DNA from: Yamagishiella unicocca
Lineage: Eukaryota > Chlorophyta > Chlorophyceae > Chlamydomonadales > Volvocaceae
Direction of reading: 5' to 3'
Length of the DNA: 64,000 nucleotides
NCBI GenBank assembly: GCA_003116995.1
Contig: BDSL01000009.1
Coordinates: 1,528,501-1,592,500, forward strand
Position 1 is the first letter of the stretch. Each line of letters begins with the position of its first letter. The translations under genes and the position numbers were made by a program. Positions 10,137-20,316 of the stretch are shown here, one piece after another. The notes below the pieces were generated by a model. The model was given only the letters and a program-made list of their open reading frames with translations, searched no databases and was not told where the DNA came from.

Positions 10137-13100
10137 CTACTCGTCACCCTCCTCTCCGTCCTCCTCCTCCTCCCCGCTCTCCTCCCCCTTGAACAGCCCC
10201 TCCATCGGATTCCGCGCCGTGGGGTTGTTGGCCTTGTGCTCCGACCTGCGGTCCCGCTGCGCCACCTTGTTGCCGTACTTGCCCGCCACCCTGCGCTTGA
10301 TCGCCGCCCGCACGGCGTTGGGCGACGTGTAGCCGGGGTTGTCGTACAGCGTGGGCCCGCCAAAGCTACCGCTAAAGATCTGCGCCGAGAGGAGAGGCGA
10401 CAAAACGAGGGGGGCCCAGATGGGTCATGCTCCGAAACACCACACCGTTCACCCGGGACCGACGGCTGTCCCAGCGAACAGCCGTCGGTCCCGGGTGAAC
10501 ATGAAAATCACGGCTTAGGGGTACAGCGTACAAACAGTAACAGCAGGCCTTGCAAGCGCGGTGGTGTTGGCATATAGAACGGTCCCCCCCTTGGCGCCGC
10601 GCGCGTTCCCCTTCCCTGCCGTGGCTACGTCCCCTGGGGCGCGCTCTCACCTTGATGGGGTTCAGGGAGAAGCGCGGCCCGACCTCCACCAGCGATGCGT
10701 TGTCCGGATCCACCCGCTTCTTGTCGGGGGGTACCACCAGCTGTACGGGGGAGGAGGGGGGAGAGAGGAAACCTGCTGGTCGGCACTTAAACGGAAAGCC
10801 GATTAGGGGAATAGGAAATGATTGTTCACTCGTGCAGGAGGCGGGGGAGGGCGGGGAGGAAGGGAGGAACGAGAGAGAGGAGGGGAGGCAGGCAGGTGCA
10901 GGGAGTGGGGGAGGGCAGGGAGGAGGGGAGGCGGGCAGGTGTGTCGGTAGGTCGCTGGTGCGAGAGCGGATGCGATCAGTGCCTCCGGGAGGTATCAGAG
11001 GACACCCGTGGGTCGGCAGTGAATGCAGGAAAGGGGGTCCGGAAAGGGCGGCGGAAGGGGGGGGTATTCCTTGCCCTCTCCGAAGGGGGGGGAGAGGGAG
11101 GACCGGATGGGGAGCTGGTGCGGGGCAGCGGACGGTGGTGCCGGCGGGGAGCTGGTGCGGGGCAGCGGACGGTGGTGCCGGCGGGGAGCTGGTGCGGGGC
11201 AGCGGACGGTGGTGCCGGCGGGGAGCTGGTGCGGGACAGCGGAAGGCGGAATGGTGGAGGCTGCCCCGACCGGTGGCTGGCTGGCGAGGGAGGGGAGGGG
11301 ACACCGACACGTGCACACGCGCAGGCTGCGTCCGAGCGCGGAAAGGAGGAGCCCTGCCGTAAACAGTGTCGTACGATGTCGTACCTGGTAGTTGCGCACC
11401 CACACCCGGTCGTCGGCCATGGTGAAGGACAGCACGTGGTCGAAGAAGGGCTTGGCCTTGTGGTGGCGCTTGGGGCAGGCGAAGGTCTGAGAGGGGCCGG
11501 TGGGGGGGGAGGGGGGCGGGAAGGAGCGAGAAGACCCGGTTACACGACATAGGAAGCGGAGGGTAGGGGGCCGGGGGTGGGGGAGGGAGGGGGGGCTGGG
11601 AGCTGATGACAGCGTGCGGTGTGTTTCGGACCCCGAGAGCGCGACTGGGACCACGAGTGCAGATCGGAACAGCGGCGAACCGTGCTGCACTGGTAAGGGG
11701 GGTTGGTTGACATGTGGAGCGGCTTTAGGGTTTTGGAGCGGCTGGCCGGCAGGAGCTGCAGCACGCGCTTCCGCAGCGCGCGGCCCCACCCACCCACCGA
11801 CAAGTCTGCGGCCACGTACCCCTCCCTCCGGCCCCCTAGTCGTCCCAAGCTAGCAGCAGCTGGCCCGCCCTGCATCGCAGCGACGGACCGCACTGCCCCG
11901 CCCCCCCCCCTCCGCTTCCGGCTGCTCCCCGCCGCCCCACCTGCGTCAGCATCTCCTTGAGCAGCTGCGTGTGCGGCTGGGCGTCGAAGGACGAGTCGAA
12001 CGACAACACCGGCCGCGAGCCCTTTAGGTGGTTACCGGACAGCTTGACCTGGGAGCACACAAGGGGGGCCGGGAGGGGGGCGGGAGGGGGCCGGGAGGGG
12101 GCCGGGAGGGGGGCGGGGTTAGGGTTTCAGTTGGGATAGCTACGTGGCTGCGGAGGATGCGTCCTCTATCGCCAGTGGGCTGCTCCCAACACTTGCTCCC
12201 TTGCTCCACTAGCGACACTTGCTTCACTAGGGACACTTGCTTCACTAGGGACACTTTGCCGTGCTCCCAATGTGTTCCTCCTCCTCTTCCTCCCCTTGTC
12301 ACGTCAATATCATCAGACCCCCCCCCGCCCCCCGCCTTCCCCCCCGCCCGCACCCCCGGATTTCCTGCCCCCCCCCCCCCCACCCGGCCGCACCTCCGCC
12401 ATGGTGTGCACGTTGGTCACGTGAAATTTGACCGAGGGGCCGTCCGGGGACTTGGCCAGCCACAAGTACAGGTCCTGCTTCTTGCGTACCTGTTGGGGGG
12501 GGTATAAGAAAATCCGCGAATCCACGGCCGGGGTGCGGGTCAGGGGACGAGGCCAGGGGCTTCAGAAGGGCGAGCCGGGGTTGGTGTGGGCTTTGAGTGG
12601 CAGCATGGAGGTGAGTGTAGAGGTGGTCACGGGAAGTGGTGCGGATGCACGGACAGGGCGGCAGGGCATCGGAAGCGGAGATCCGCCGGCAGGTGCGGCT
12701 CGTCCCGCCCCGACCCGCCTGCCCTTGGCCACCCGCCCTGATATACCCCCGCCCCCGCCCGCTACCCCCCCCCCGCCATCGTTCCCTCCTCCGCCGCCCT
12801 CCTCCTCCACAGCTCTGCCCAATGCACCACTCCCTCGACGCCCCTCCCCTCTTAACCTCCCCTCTCCCCTCCCCTCCCCTCCACACAAGGGTTCCTCCCT
12901 CCCCTTCACTCGCCTCGAAGAACAGCACCCCGCTGCAGTTCTTGAGGTCCGCCACCTCGTTGATCACCCGCCGGTCGCTCTTGGTGTCCAGCTTGGACTC
13001 CTTCTTGGCGTGCGGCAGCAGCGCCAGGATGTCCTCCATCAGGTGGCGGTAGCGGAAGGTGACGCCCCGGGTGGACAGAACCAGGATCTGGGGGGGCAGG

Positions 13101-15184
13101 GGACACAGGGCGAGGGGGGCGGCGGGGATTAGGGCCTCGCAGCGGCGGCATAGGGCCCCGCAGCGGACGCCAACATAGTCTTAGTCGGGGTAGATGGCTC
13201 CCCAGTCTGATCACCAACACAACACTTCTGGCTATCGGAGCGCTGCGCGGACGCCGTCTACATAATCGGAATTATGGCTTCTCGTGGACCCACTCTGGGC
13301 TTCTTTCGGCAACTATTGGCGCCTCGCCCTGCCTCCGGATTCCTTGGCCTCTTCGCGCTCAGTCTCCTTCGCGGCTCAGCTCAGCATTTTTAAAACACAA
13401 CCACAGGAAGCCGAGGGCGCATTGTGGCGCTCCGGTGTACGGCGTACGCAGGGGGGGATACGGGCAGGAGCCGCAAGGCCCCGCCCGCCACCTTGCAGAG
13501 CCGCCGCCTCGGCGAGAGGGGCCCCCGACCAGCACTCAGCAACCGCCGCCGGGTACCCTGTCCCTGGAGCACCTGTGTTCCGCAACCAGTAGCCCCTCCT
13601 CAAGCACCTGTGTTCCACAGCTGGTAGGGCCCCCTGGAGCACCCGTGTTCCGCAACCAATAGCCACCCCCGCCGGTCCATTGGGCTCCCCCGGGCCCCCA
13701 AGCCCGCGAGCTCCCTAGACCCAAACCCGAACCCCTCTACCCAAACCCTCACCCCTCCTACCCAAACCCTCGCCCTGCCGCGCCGTGCCCTCACATTCCC
13801 ACGGGTCGCACCTTCTCCTTGTTCTTGAAGGCACCCGCCGCTAGTGCTGCTGCACCCGCCCCGGCCACAGCTCCAGCGTCGGCGGGCGAGGGCCCCGCCA
13901 AGGCGGTGGAGAAGGCGCCGCGGCTGGGGGCCGGCTTGGCGGCGGCGGCGGCGGCGGCGGCCGCGGCCGTGGCGGCATCAGCTGCCGCTGCTGCCGCCGC
14001 TGCTGCTTTCGCTCCTGCGGTCGCATGGCGGAGGCAGGGCGGTCAGTGGGGAGCGAGGAAACCCGTGGAAACGCCGCAGGAGGCAGGGGTGAAGGCAGGG
14101 GTGAAGGCATGAGCGAAGGGGCGGCGCGGTGCGTGGGGCGGGGTGGGAACGAAGGGGGGGGCGACTGAGGGGGGGCATCGGTCTTGCGCACGGTAGCATC
14201 GGGCTGACGAGGGCCCGTGCGTGATTGGCTGCGGCGCGAGTGACGGAACTGGGCTGCGAAAAGGAACGGACGAAGAGCAGCCCGGGGTGGGACACTGGGA
14301 CGAGACCGTGGTACCGGTAGCGTTGGCGGTAGCTGGGTGCGGCAAGGGGCACGTGCAAGGGGCGCGTGCAAGTGGTGGTGAAGAACGGTGACTACTGCAC
14401 AGCGGGTACTTTTGTGTTAGGCCAGCCCACGCCGCGTCTCTCTCTCCCCCCCCCACACACACAGAAGCTCCGCTGCTCGGTTGCAAGCTCCTGGCGCCTG
14501 GCACGCCCAGCTGTGTCAACATTGGGGGGGAGATACCCGTGTACGTGGCGTGGAGGTGGCTACTGCCGCTGCGGCTACTGCCCTCCAGCTACTGCATGGC
14601 ACCATGTTGCCCATAGCCGTACACGACGAGGGCTGCACCCACTCCTCCATCCTCGATGGTGAGGGGTAGAGGTTCCCTCCCATAAGTCGCACGTAGGCGA
14701 ATTCTTATTGCATGCAGACAGGGTATCGTAAACCAACCGGGGAGAGCGTAATCCGTAGGGCCCAGTGGCCCCGAGGCAATAACACGGCGCGAACCTTACC
14801 CTCTTCATCGTAAGAGCGCACCTCAAAGAGGAAGTTTACGTTTCCGTGTTACGCACGCGGGGCATTGCACACACACGCCGTAACGATGGGGGTGAGGACC
14901 AACTGGTTTCGCGCCGCCTTTACCAAATTATCCGTCGGCACAGGTTCTTTGTCTTTGGGTCGTATGCGTACAACCGCAGGCGTAAATTACGAGCTCACTT
15001 CCGGCGGCGCGACTTCCCGTCGACGGCACGGCGGCGGAAGCCCATTCCTAGTAATTGTTTGGACCGACTCACCTAGTTTTTTAACATGTTGCTTTGCTTG
15101 TTTTTTGGGCCGACCGTCGCCATCCGCTTGCGGCTGAGCTTCCTCCCGTTGTTTTCGCTTCGGCGAACGTCCTCCCATGGCCAT
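10137..15184 (-). CDS. BRX1: BRX1, Brix-domain 60S ribosome biogenesis factor (eight exons)
   Basis: Nucleolar factor for assembly of pre-60S subunits, acting with EBP2 in characterised organisms. Exons: 15073-15184, 13812-14014, 12914-13087, 12394-12489, 11941-12048, 11385-11486, 10651-10740, 10137-10379; 375 residues. The first exon is basic (RSPKRKQREE, KKQAKQHVKKL) like other nucleolar proteins, and exon 2 is Ala-rich. The Brix domain starts at about 106 with ILVLSTRGVTFRYRHL and continues through DLYLWLAKSPDGPSVKF, GNHLKGSRPVLSFD, FFDHVLSFTMADDRVWVRNYQ-type block, LVEVGPRFSLNPIK and IFSGSFGGPTLYDNP. The tail is acidic (EESGEEEEDGEE). Intron 3 must use a GC donor (GAG|GCGAGT at 12913) to keep the frame. 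Exon 1 was joined by phase; the rest is secure. Confidence 0.92.
10445..10498. repeat. Perfect 23-bp stem hairpin in BRX1 intron 7
   Basis: The arm at 10445-10467 and its exact reverse complement at 10476-10498 are separated by an 8-nt loop (CCCAGCGA). It is a long perfect palindrome inside an intron. Confidence 0.95.
11109..11247. repeat. 37-bp minisatellite in BRX1 intron 6
   Basis: Nearly four copies of a unit beginning GGGGAGCTGGTGCGGGGCAG, essentially identical to each other. Confidence 0.9.
11529..11570 (+). repeat. M3 module upstream of a BRX1 3' splice site
   Basis: AAGACCCGGTTACACGACAT; on the gene strand the GTCGTGTAACCGGGTC copy leads through a C-rich tract into the acceptor at 11487. 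Confidence 0.85.
12501..12530 (-). repeat. M5 module adjacent to a BRX1 3' splice site
   Basis: Gene-strand CGGCCGTGGATTCGCGGATT followed by TTCTTATACC and a C-tract, ending at the acceptor at 12490. Matches 48361, 60869 and 44257. Confidence 0.85.
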
Positions 15185-15509
15185 TGATTTACACTAGTAC
15201 TCAGACCGAGTAACTACGAGAGGGTTAGTGTGGTGTTTACCGGCGACGTTGAGGACTGGAAAGCAAGTCGGACAGCGCCCAAGCAGCTATATGCGGTCAG
15301 TGAAAGGTATACATAAAACCTTGCAAGAAACGTTCTCAAATTTCTTCCAAAAGGAAAGGTATGTGCTGTGAGCGCACCATGGGCCGTGTTGTACAGCGCA
15401 TCATTAAAGCCCTGGAAACCGATCTACCGGGACAAGCGGCCTGCAGTAAACCTATATCGCCTGCAGTAGCAGTAATAGACACCTATAACTTATTGAACCG
15501 CGCATCGGC
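15185..15509. promoter_or_regulatory. Divergent BRX1/FKBP promoter region
   Basis: 325 bp between head-to-head start codons. A CATAAAACC TATA-like element lies at about 15312-15320. ATGs at 15361 and 15379 open a 160-codon upstream frame that overlaps the FKBP start in another frame. Confidence 0.5.
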
Positions 15510-18500
15510 ATGGCGACGACCTGGTCGACCGGCCAGCGACCCTGCCGCTTGCACGCCGCGGCAGGCAGGGCCGCCGCGGCCCGCCCCTTCCGCGCTAGCT
15601 CCCAATGCTCTAACTCTCAGCGCCATCAAGCGCCACGGCGCGCGGCGCTCTGTCGGGCTGTCGACCCCACCTCGACGTCTGGTCCCGCGGCAGCTGAAGC
15701 CATCACAGCAGCGGCAGCGCCAGCAACAGCTCCAGCAGAAGCCGCTCCCCTGGCGCGTCGGGAGTCGTTGCTGGCGCTGGCTTCTGCGGGCCTCCTCGCA
15801 GCCACCCACCTGGCATCTGCCGGGTCCGCCCCGGCCGCCATAGCCGCGGGAGTGGCGTGTCCAGGTGTGCACGGGTGCGGGTGCGGGTGCGGGTGCGGGT
15901 GCGGGTGCGGGTGCGGGTGCGGGTGCGGGTGCGGGTGCGGGTGCGGGTGCGGGTGCGGGTGCGGGTGCGGGTGCGGGTGCGGGTGCGGGTGCGGGTGCGG
16001 GTGCGGGTGCGGGTGCGGGTGCGGGTGCGGGTGCGGGTGCGGGTGCGGGTGCGGGTGCGGGTGCGGGTGCGGGTGCGGGTGCGGGTGCGGGTGCGGGTGC
16101 GGGTGCGGGTGCGGGTGCGGGTGCGGGTGCGGGTGCGGGTGCGGGTGCGGGTGCGGGTGCGGGTGCGGGTGCGGGTGCGGGTGCGGGTGCGGGTGCGGGT
16201 GCGGGTGCGGGTGCGGGTGCGGGTGCGGGTGCGGGTGCGGGTGCGGGTGCGGGTGCGGGTGCGGGTGCGGGTGCGGGTGCGGGTGCGGGTGCGGGTGCGG
16301 GTGCGGGTGCGGGTGCGGGTGCGGGTGCGGGTGCGGGTGCGGGTGCGGGTGCGGGTGCGGGTGCGGGACAGCCGTTGACGCCACCGACTCCGCGACCCCC
16401 AGGACTCAGTCAGGGCGGTCCAGGGTTCCCTGAGGGTACCCGCAGCTTCATCGGTCCGTGCTGTAGGACTGTTGAGAGGAGGCGGGTAACGGGGAGTGGG
16501 CAGCACGGGGCGTCGTGCGTGGGTGGCGGTGTGGGGCGCCGTCGCGCGTGCATGGGGTGGCCGGTGTGCGGGCGGCGATGACGTGCGGGGAGGCAGGGCC
16601 AGGACGGCTGGGGGCTCCGAGACCGCCGGACTGAGATGGTAGGATCCATGATTGCTCCAGTTCACGGTACACTTGAGGGCACCTGACGTGAACGTGCGGT
16701 GAGGGGCGGTGGGGAGGTGGGTGCACAGCGGGACGCGGCGGGGCGACGGCTGCGGCTGCGGCTGCGGCGAGGGAATGGGCTCTGCGGGCGGCTGGAGGTG
16801 GGGCGAGGAGGCTGGGGGGGGGCACCTGGTGCAAGTGGCCAGGCAAGGCGGGGCCGCACTCATCGCTGTGTCCAGCTAGCCCACGCAGCAGCAGCGGCAG
16901 TAGCAGCAGCAGCACCCCGGCTGCTCGCCCCGGGTACCCGCCTGGTTTTATCCGCACACACCACCCGCAGCCGCCCCTCGCGACCCCAACTGCTGCTGCC
17001 CCAGGTCTCAACGGCTACGGCTTGCAGCAGTGCCTGCGGGCGGCGCGCAAGGCCCGGGAAGCGGCGGAGGAGGCGGAGGAGGCGCAAGCTGGCAGCGCCG
17101 GCGGTGGCGGCGGCGGCGCGGATGCCGTACGGGAGGAGCGACTGCGCTCCCGGCAGTACGAACAACCCGGGACGCTGGTTACGTTGCCCAGCGGTACGGC
17201 ACGGCACACTTGCGGTCCGGTGTGCATAAGGCCCACTGTGCATACGGTCCTCAATGCGTACGAGTGCCCCCAGCCCCCAAACGGTCTTTCCTTCATACAC
17301 GGGTTTTCCTTGCAACCCACCAAAAAGCAAATGACGTCTCCTACTAGCCGATCAGCTGCTTCGCCTCGCACGGCCAACACGTGTCTCCTGCGCCATCTGC
17401 AAGGCCGCGGCGTGATGCCCGTTGCGCTGCTGCACGACACGTTGTAGTACACCAGCATAGCACGCTGATCTGATCTCACCAGCGATGCATTCCGCGATGT
17501 ACCGTGTTACGTACCCCGCCGTACGCACCCTCCCGGCCCGCTGTGCATGCCGTAATATACCGTTGGCCCCGGCGCCCCCCTCAGGCCTGCAGTACAGGGA
17601 GATGGTTGAGGGCACGGGTCCTGAGGCGGTAACGGGCGCGATTTGCGAGATCACGTACATCGTGTACCGCCTCGCGTCGGGCGCGTACTACAAGTACAGC
17701 AGCGGCGGCACGCCCGTGTTCCTGTACTCGCTGGGGTACGGCCAGGAGGGCAAGGACGACGTGGGGCAGACCTACAGATTCAGGTGCGGGGCCCCGCCTC
17801 CCTGGAGCCACGGGTCTTCCTCGCAGCCGCCCTGGAGCCAAGCTGGACATAGGAGGCAGGGCTGGGGACTTGGGATTTCGGTCCTGAGGCCGGCCCTGAT
17901 GGGGGGGAGTGAGAGGAAATGCATGGGGGGTCGGAGAGCATCTCCGCGTGTTGGTGCGTGGCAGCATACCGGCTTAATCAGCGCAAGGTCACGAGACAAG
18001 GAAGTGGGACGGGGTGCTCGGAGCCAGCTCTTCGGACAGCGAACAGTGCTGCCGCTGCACTCCCACTCCCTTGCCCCGCCTCTTCTCCCTTGTCAACTCG
18101 CCAGTTGCCGTTTCCTCTGCCCACTCGCTTTCGATTAACGCCTACGGTTGGGTTATTCGTGTTGCCGGGGCCAAACATGGGTTGCTTGATTACGCCACAC
18201 GCTTGCGCTCATGCCGGCCGCAACAATGTGACGCAACCCCCCCTAGCGGGGCCGCGGTTTTGCCTCTACGATGGCGGCCGCATGACGGCACCTCCCGTCA
18301 CACTTTTGGCGGCTAGCCGTTTGCGCCAACGCACACTGCCGGCCGCCCGCTCCATTACTGTATCATACTATCCTTGCCTCAACGTCCTAAGCTCCTAACC
18401 CCAACACGGCCTCCCCCCCTCCCTCGCTGTCCCAAACGTTTTTCCCGTCGCACACGTTTTTTCCTCGCAACCCTCGCTGTGCCCGCAGGCTGGGCGAGCC

Positions 18501-19120
18501 CAACAGCCTCCCGGCGGCCGTGACGCCCGCTATCTTGGGGATGCGTCAAGGGGGCAAGCGGCGTGTGCTGGTGCCGCCGCGGCTGGGCTGGGTGGACGAT
18601 AAGGTGCGTCCGGCTCTTGGAGGGCGGGCAGTGCGGTATTGCAGTGCGTATGCGCATGTGTCATCAGGCACCGACCTGATGGGGTAAGCGCAGCCACGTG
18701 CGCCCACTTGAGATGTGTGAGCTTTAGGGGAAACTCGTAGGTCGGCACTGAAAAGTAGGAACAGAACAGATTAGGAAACGTGTGAAGTGTGGGCGGGTTG
18801 GGTGAAGGGCGCACCAAGAGTCGTCACTTCGGTGCGCGAAAGCGAGCTGACGAATGGCGCACTGCCCCCCGCCTACGCCGGACGTACATATGTCGTACAC
18901 CCAGGTGGGTCCCCGACCGGACACCTTCGGCGGCCAGCGCCGCCTGGTGGGTCACCGGGACGAGCCGCTGCTCTTCGAGGCCGAGCTCGTACGAGTACGG
19001 CAGCAGCCCCAAGGGGCGCCGCCGCTGGCGGGCGGCGGCGAGGCGGAGGTGGTCGGCGGCGGGGGGCTGTTCCGGCTGCCGGCACCGCCCACGTACTACG
19101 GGCGGGGGCCCGGGACGTGA
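15510..19120 (+). CDS. Thylakoid-lumen FKBP-type peptidyl-prolyl isomerase-like protein (five exons)
   Basis: FKBP-fold protein predicted for the chloroplast lumen; exact plant subclass not assigned. Exons: 15510-15864, 17005-17193, 17585-17783, 18489-18603, 18905-19120; 357 residues. The N-terminus is a long Ala/Arg/Ser-rich transit peptide followed by a twin-arginine hydrophobic segment (RRESLLALASAGLLAA), typical of Tat-dependent lumen targeting. After a short helical segment (LQQCLRAARKAREAAEE) the FKBP-like domain begins SGLQYREMVEGTGPEAVTG, then ITYIVYRLASG, the inserted YKYSSGGTP, GMRQGGKRRVLVPP and GHRDEPLLFEAELVRV. Several catalytic-type aromatic positions of canonical FKBPs are not recognisable, so isomerase activity is uncertain. 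Intron 1 (1140 nt) holds the hexamer array. The TGTAA signal is at 19813-19817. Confidence 0.87.
15873..16367. repeat. (GGGTGC)n hexamer array, about 82 perfect copies
   Basis: 495 bp of uninterrupted GGGTGC inside FKBP intron 1, nine nt after the donor at 15865. Because six is a multiple of three all six frames stay open and give dipeptide repeats (Gly-Cys, Gly-Ala, Val-Arg on +; His-Pro, Arg-Thr on -); these are not proteins I would annotate. Confidence 0.98.
17277..17319 (+). repeat. M1 module, 3' half, FKBP intron 2
   Basis: AAACGGTCTTTCCTTCATAC then GGGTTTTCCTTGCAACCC, nearly equal to 6699-6738. A related partial copy (CCAAACGTTTTTCCC ... TCGCAACCC, about 18431-18473) precedes the FKBP exon 4 acceptor at 18488. 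Confidence 0.8.
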
Positions 19121-20316
19121 GGGCCCTATGGATTTTTGCGGCGGAGTGTCTCGAATGAGGAGGGGGTGGGGTCAGGAGCGAGTGCAGTGTGTGTGGGTGT
19201 GGAAGCGCAAGCGGCCTGCGACGGCTGTCTGGAGAATATTGGATGGTTTGAGGGTGGCTGGTCAGGTGCTGTAGGGGCTTCATTTCGCAAGGGGTGACAC
19301 GTCAGGATAGTCGGGGGGGTTGGTGTATTGCCACCGGGTAGGCTGCTGAGGAAGGGGTCAAGTTACAGTAGACCAGTCAACCCGGTCGACCGGTAGACCC
19401 GGCATGATTGACAGAAGCAGCAACCCCGCGCACCAGGGTGTATTGTTTTGGCGGATCCTGGCGCGGGATGCCTTACCGTGACCTTGGGATACAGTACTCC
19501 TGGAGCAGATATCCAAATTAATCCGCGATCGCCAATGGCGCAAGTAAGGCGACCAAAGTTACGACTAAGCCTGGATTAACCGGGCTACGGGCGAACAATT
19601 GATCAAAGTCCCAGCGACTTCTGCAGAGGCGAATGAGAGTAAAGCGCTCGATTGTTGAAGGGGGTGGATCCAGTGTGGTTGTTCTTGCTTGCGCGCCGGG
19701 AGGCCGGCTCAGTTGCCCACGAGAACGTCACCGGCGTGCAGGGCGGGGTAGGGCGCGCATTGGCCTCCTTTGTATGACGAACTCCACGAAATCATGCCCT
19801 GTGTTAAAACCTGTAAGGGGAAAGAATGTGACCATTCGTTCTAGGGTTCGTAGTCGCCGCATAGTCAGTTGGTTTCCGACCACCATCGGGAGAAGCAGCG
19901 GAGGAGGGCGGAGGGGCTGGCGAAGGGAGGGAGACAGCGTGGTTTTCGCCAGGCGAAAGGTTCTTGCACACTTGCGCGCGTTAGCATTAGCTTGCACATG
20001 TTCATTGCAACGTTGCGTGAGTGCCATGAAGCAGTCCGTGGGCAGATGAACAACGGTTGGAACCATACCGTTGCCGCTTTCATTCTAGATGCGACGTTTG
20101 CGATAATTGACGCAAAGTCGCAAACCTCTACATCTTAACCTGATCAGCTGGATTTCTGCTACTGATGTTAACATCTGTGCCTGTTTGAGCTGTGAATTCC
20201 CCGTGGCGACTTCCTGTCGGCCCCTTTGATGGCCTAATCGTCGCAGTAACAAGCTCTGCTATAGTGCTGTTAACATAGGGTGGATAAGGCCTTGAGCATT
20301 TCAGGCTCGCAACACC
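19121..20316. other. FKBP 3' flank and DDRGK1 upstream region
   Basis: No credible gene seen. A TGTAA at 19813-19817 could end the FKBP transcript; sequence from about 20100 to 20316 is AT-richer and is the likely DDRGK1 promoter. Confidence 0.5.

Noticed and set aside
15510..16433. A 307-codon frame running through the hexamer array as a Gly-Cys repeat protein
   Set aside because: The donor after TGTCCAG at 15864 matches the FKBP model in phase, and any 6-bp repeat without stops keeps frames open.
19633..20138. Frames of 70-140 codons between FKBP and DDRGK1
   Set aside because: No family resemblance, frames overlap on both strands, and a TGTAA for FKBP lies inside.
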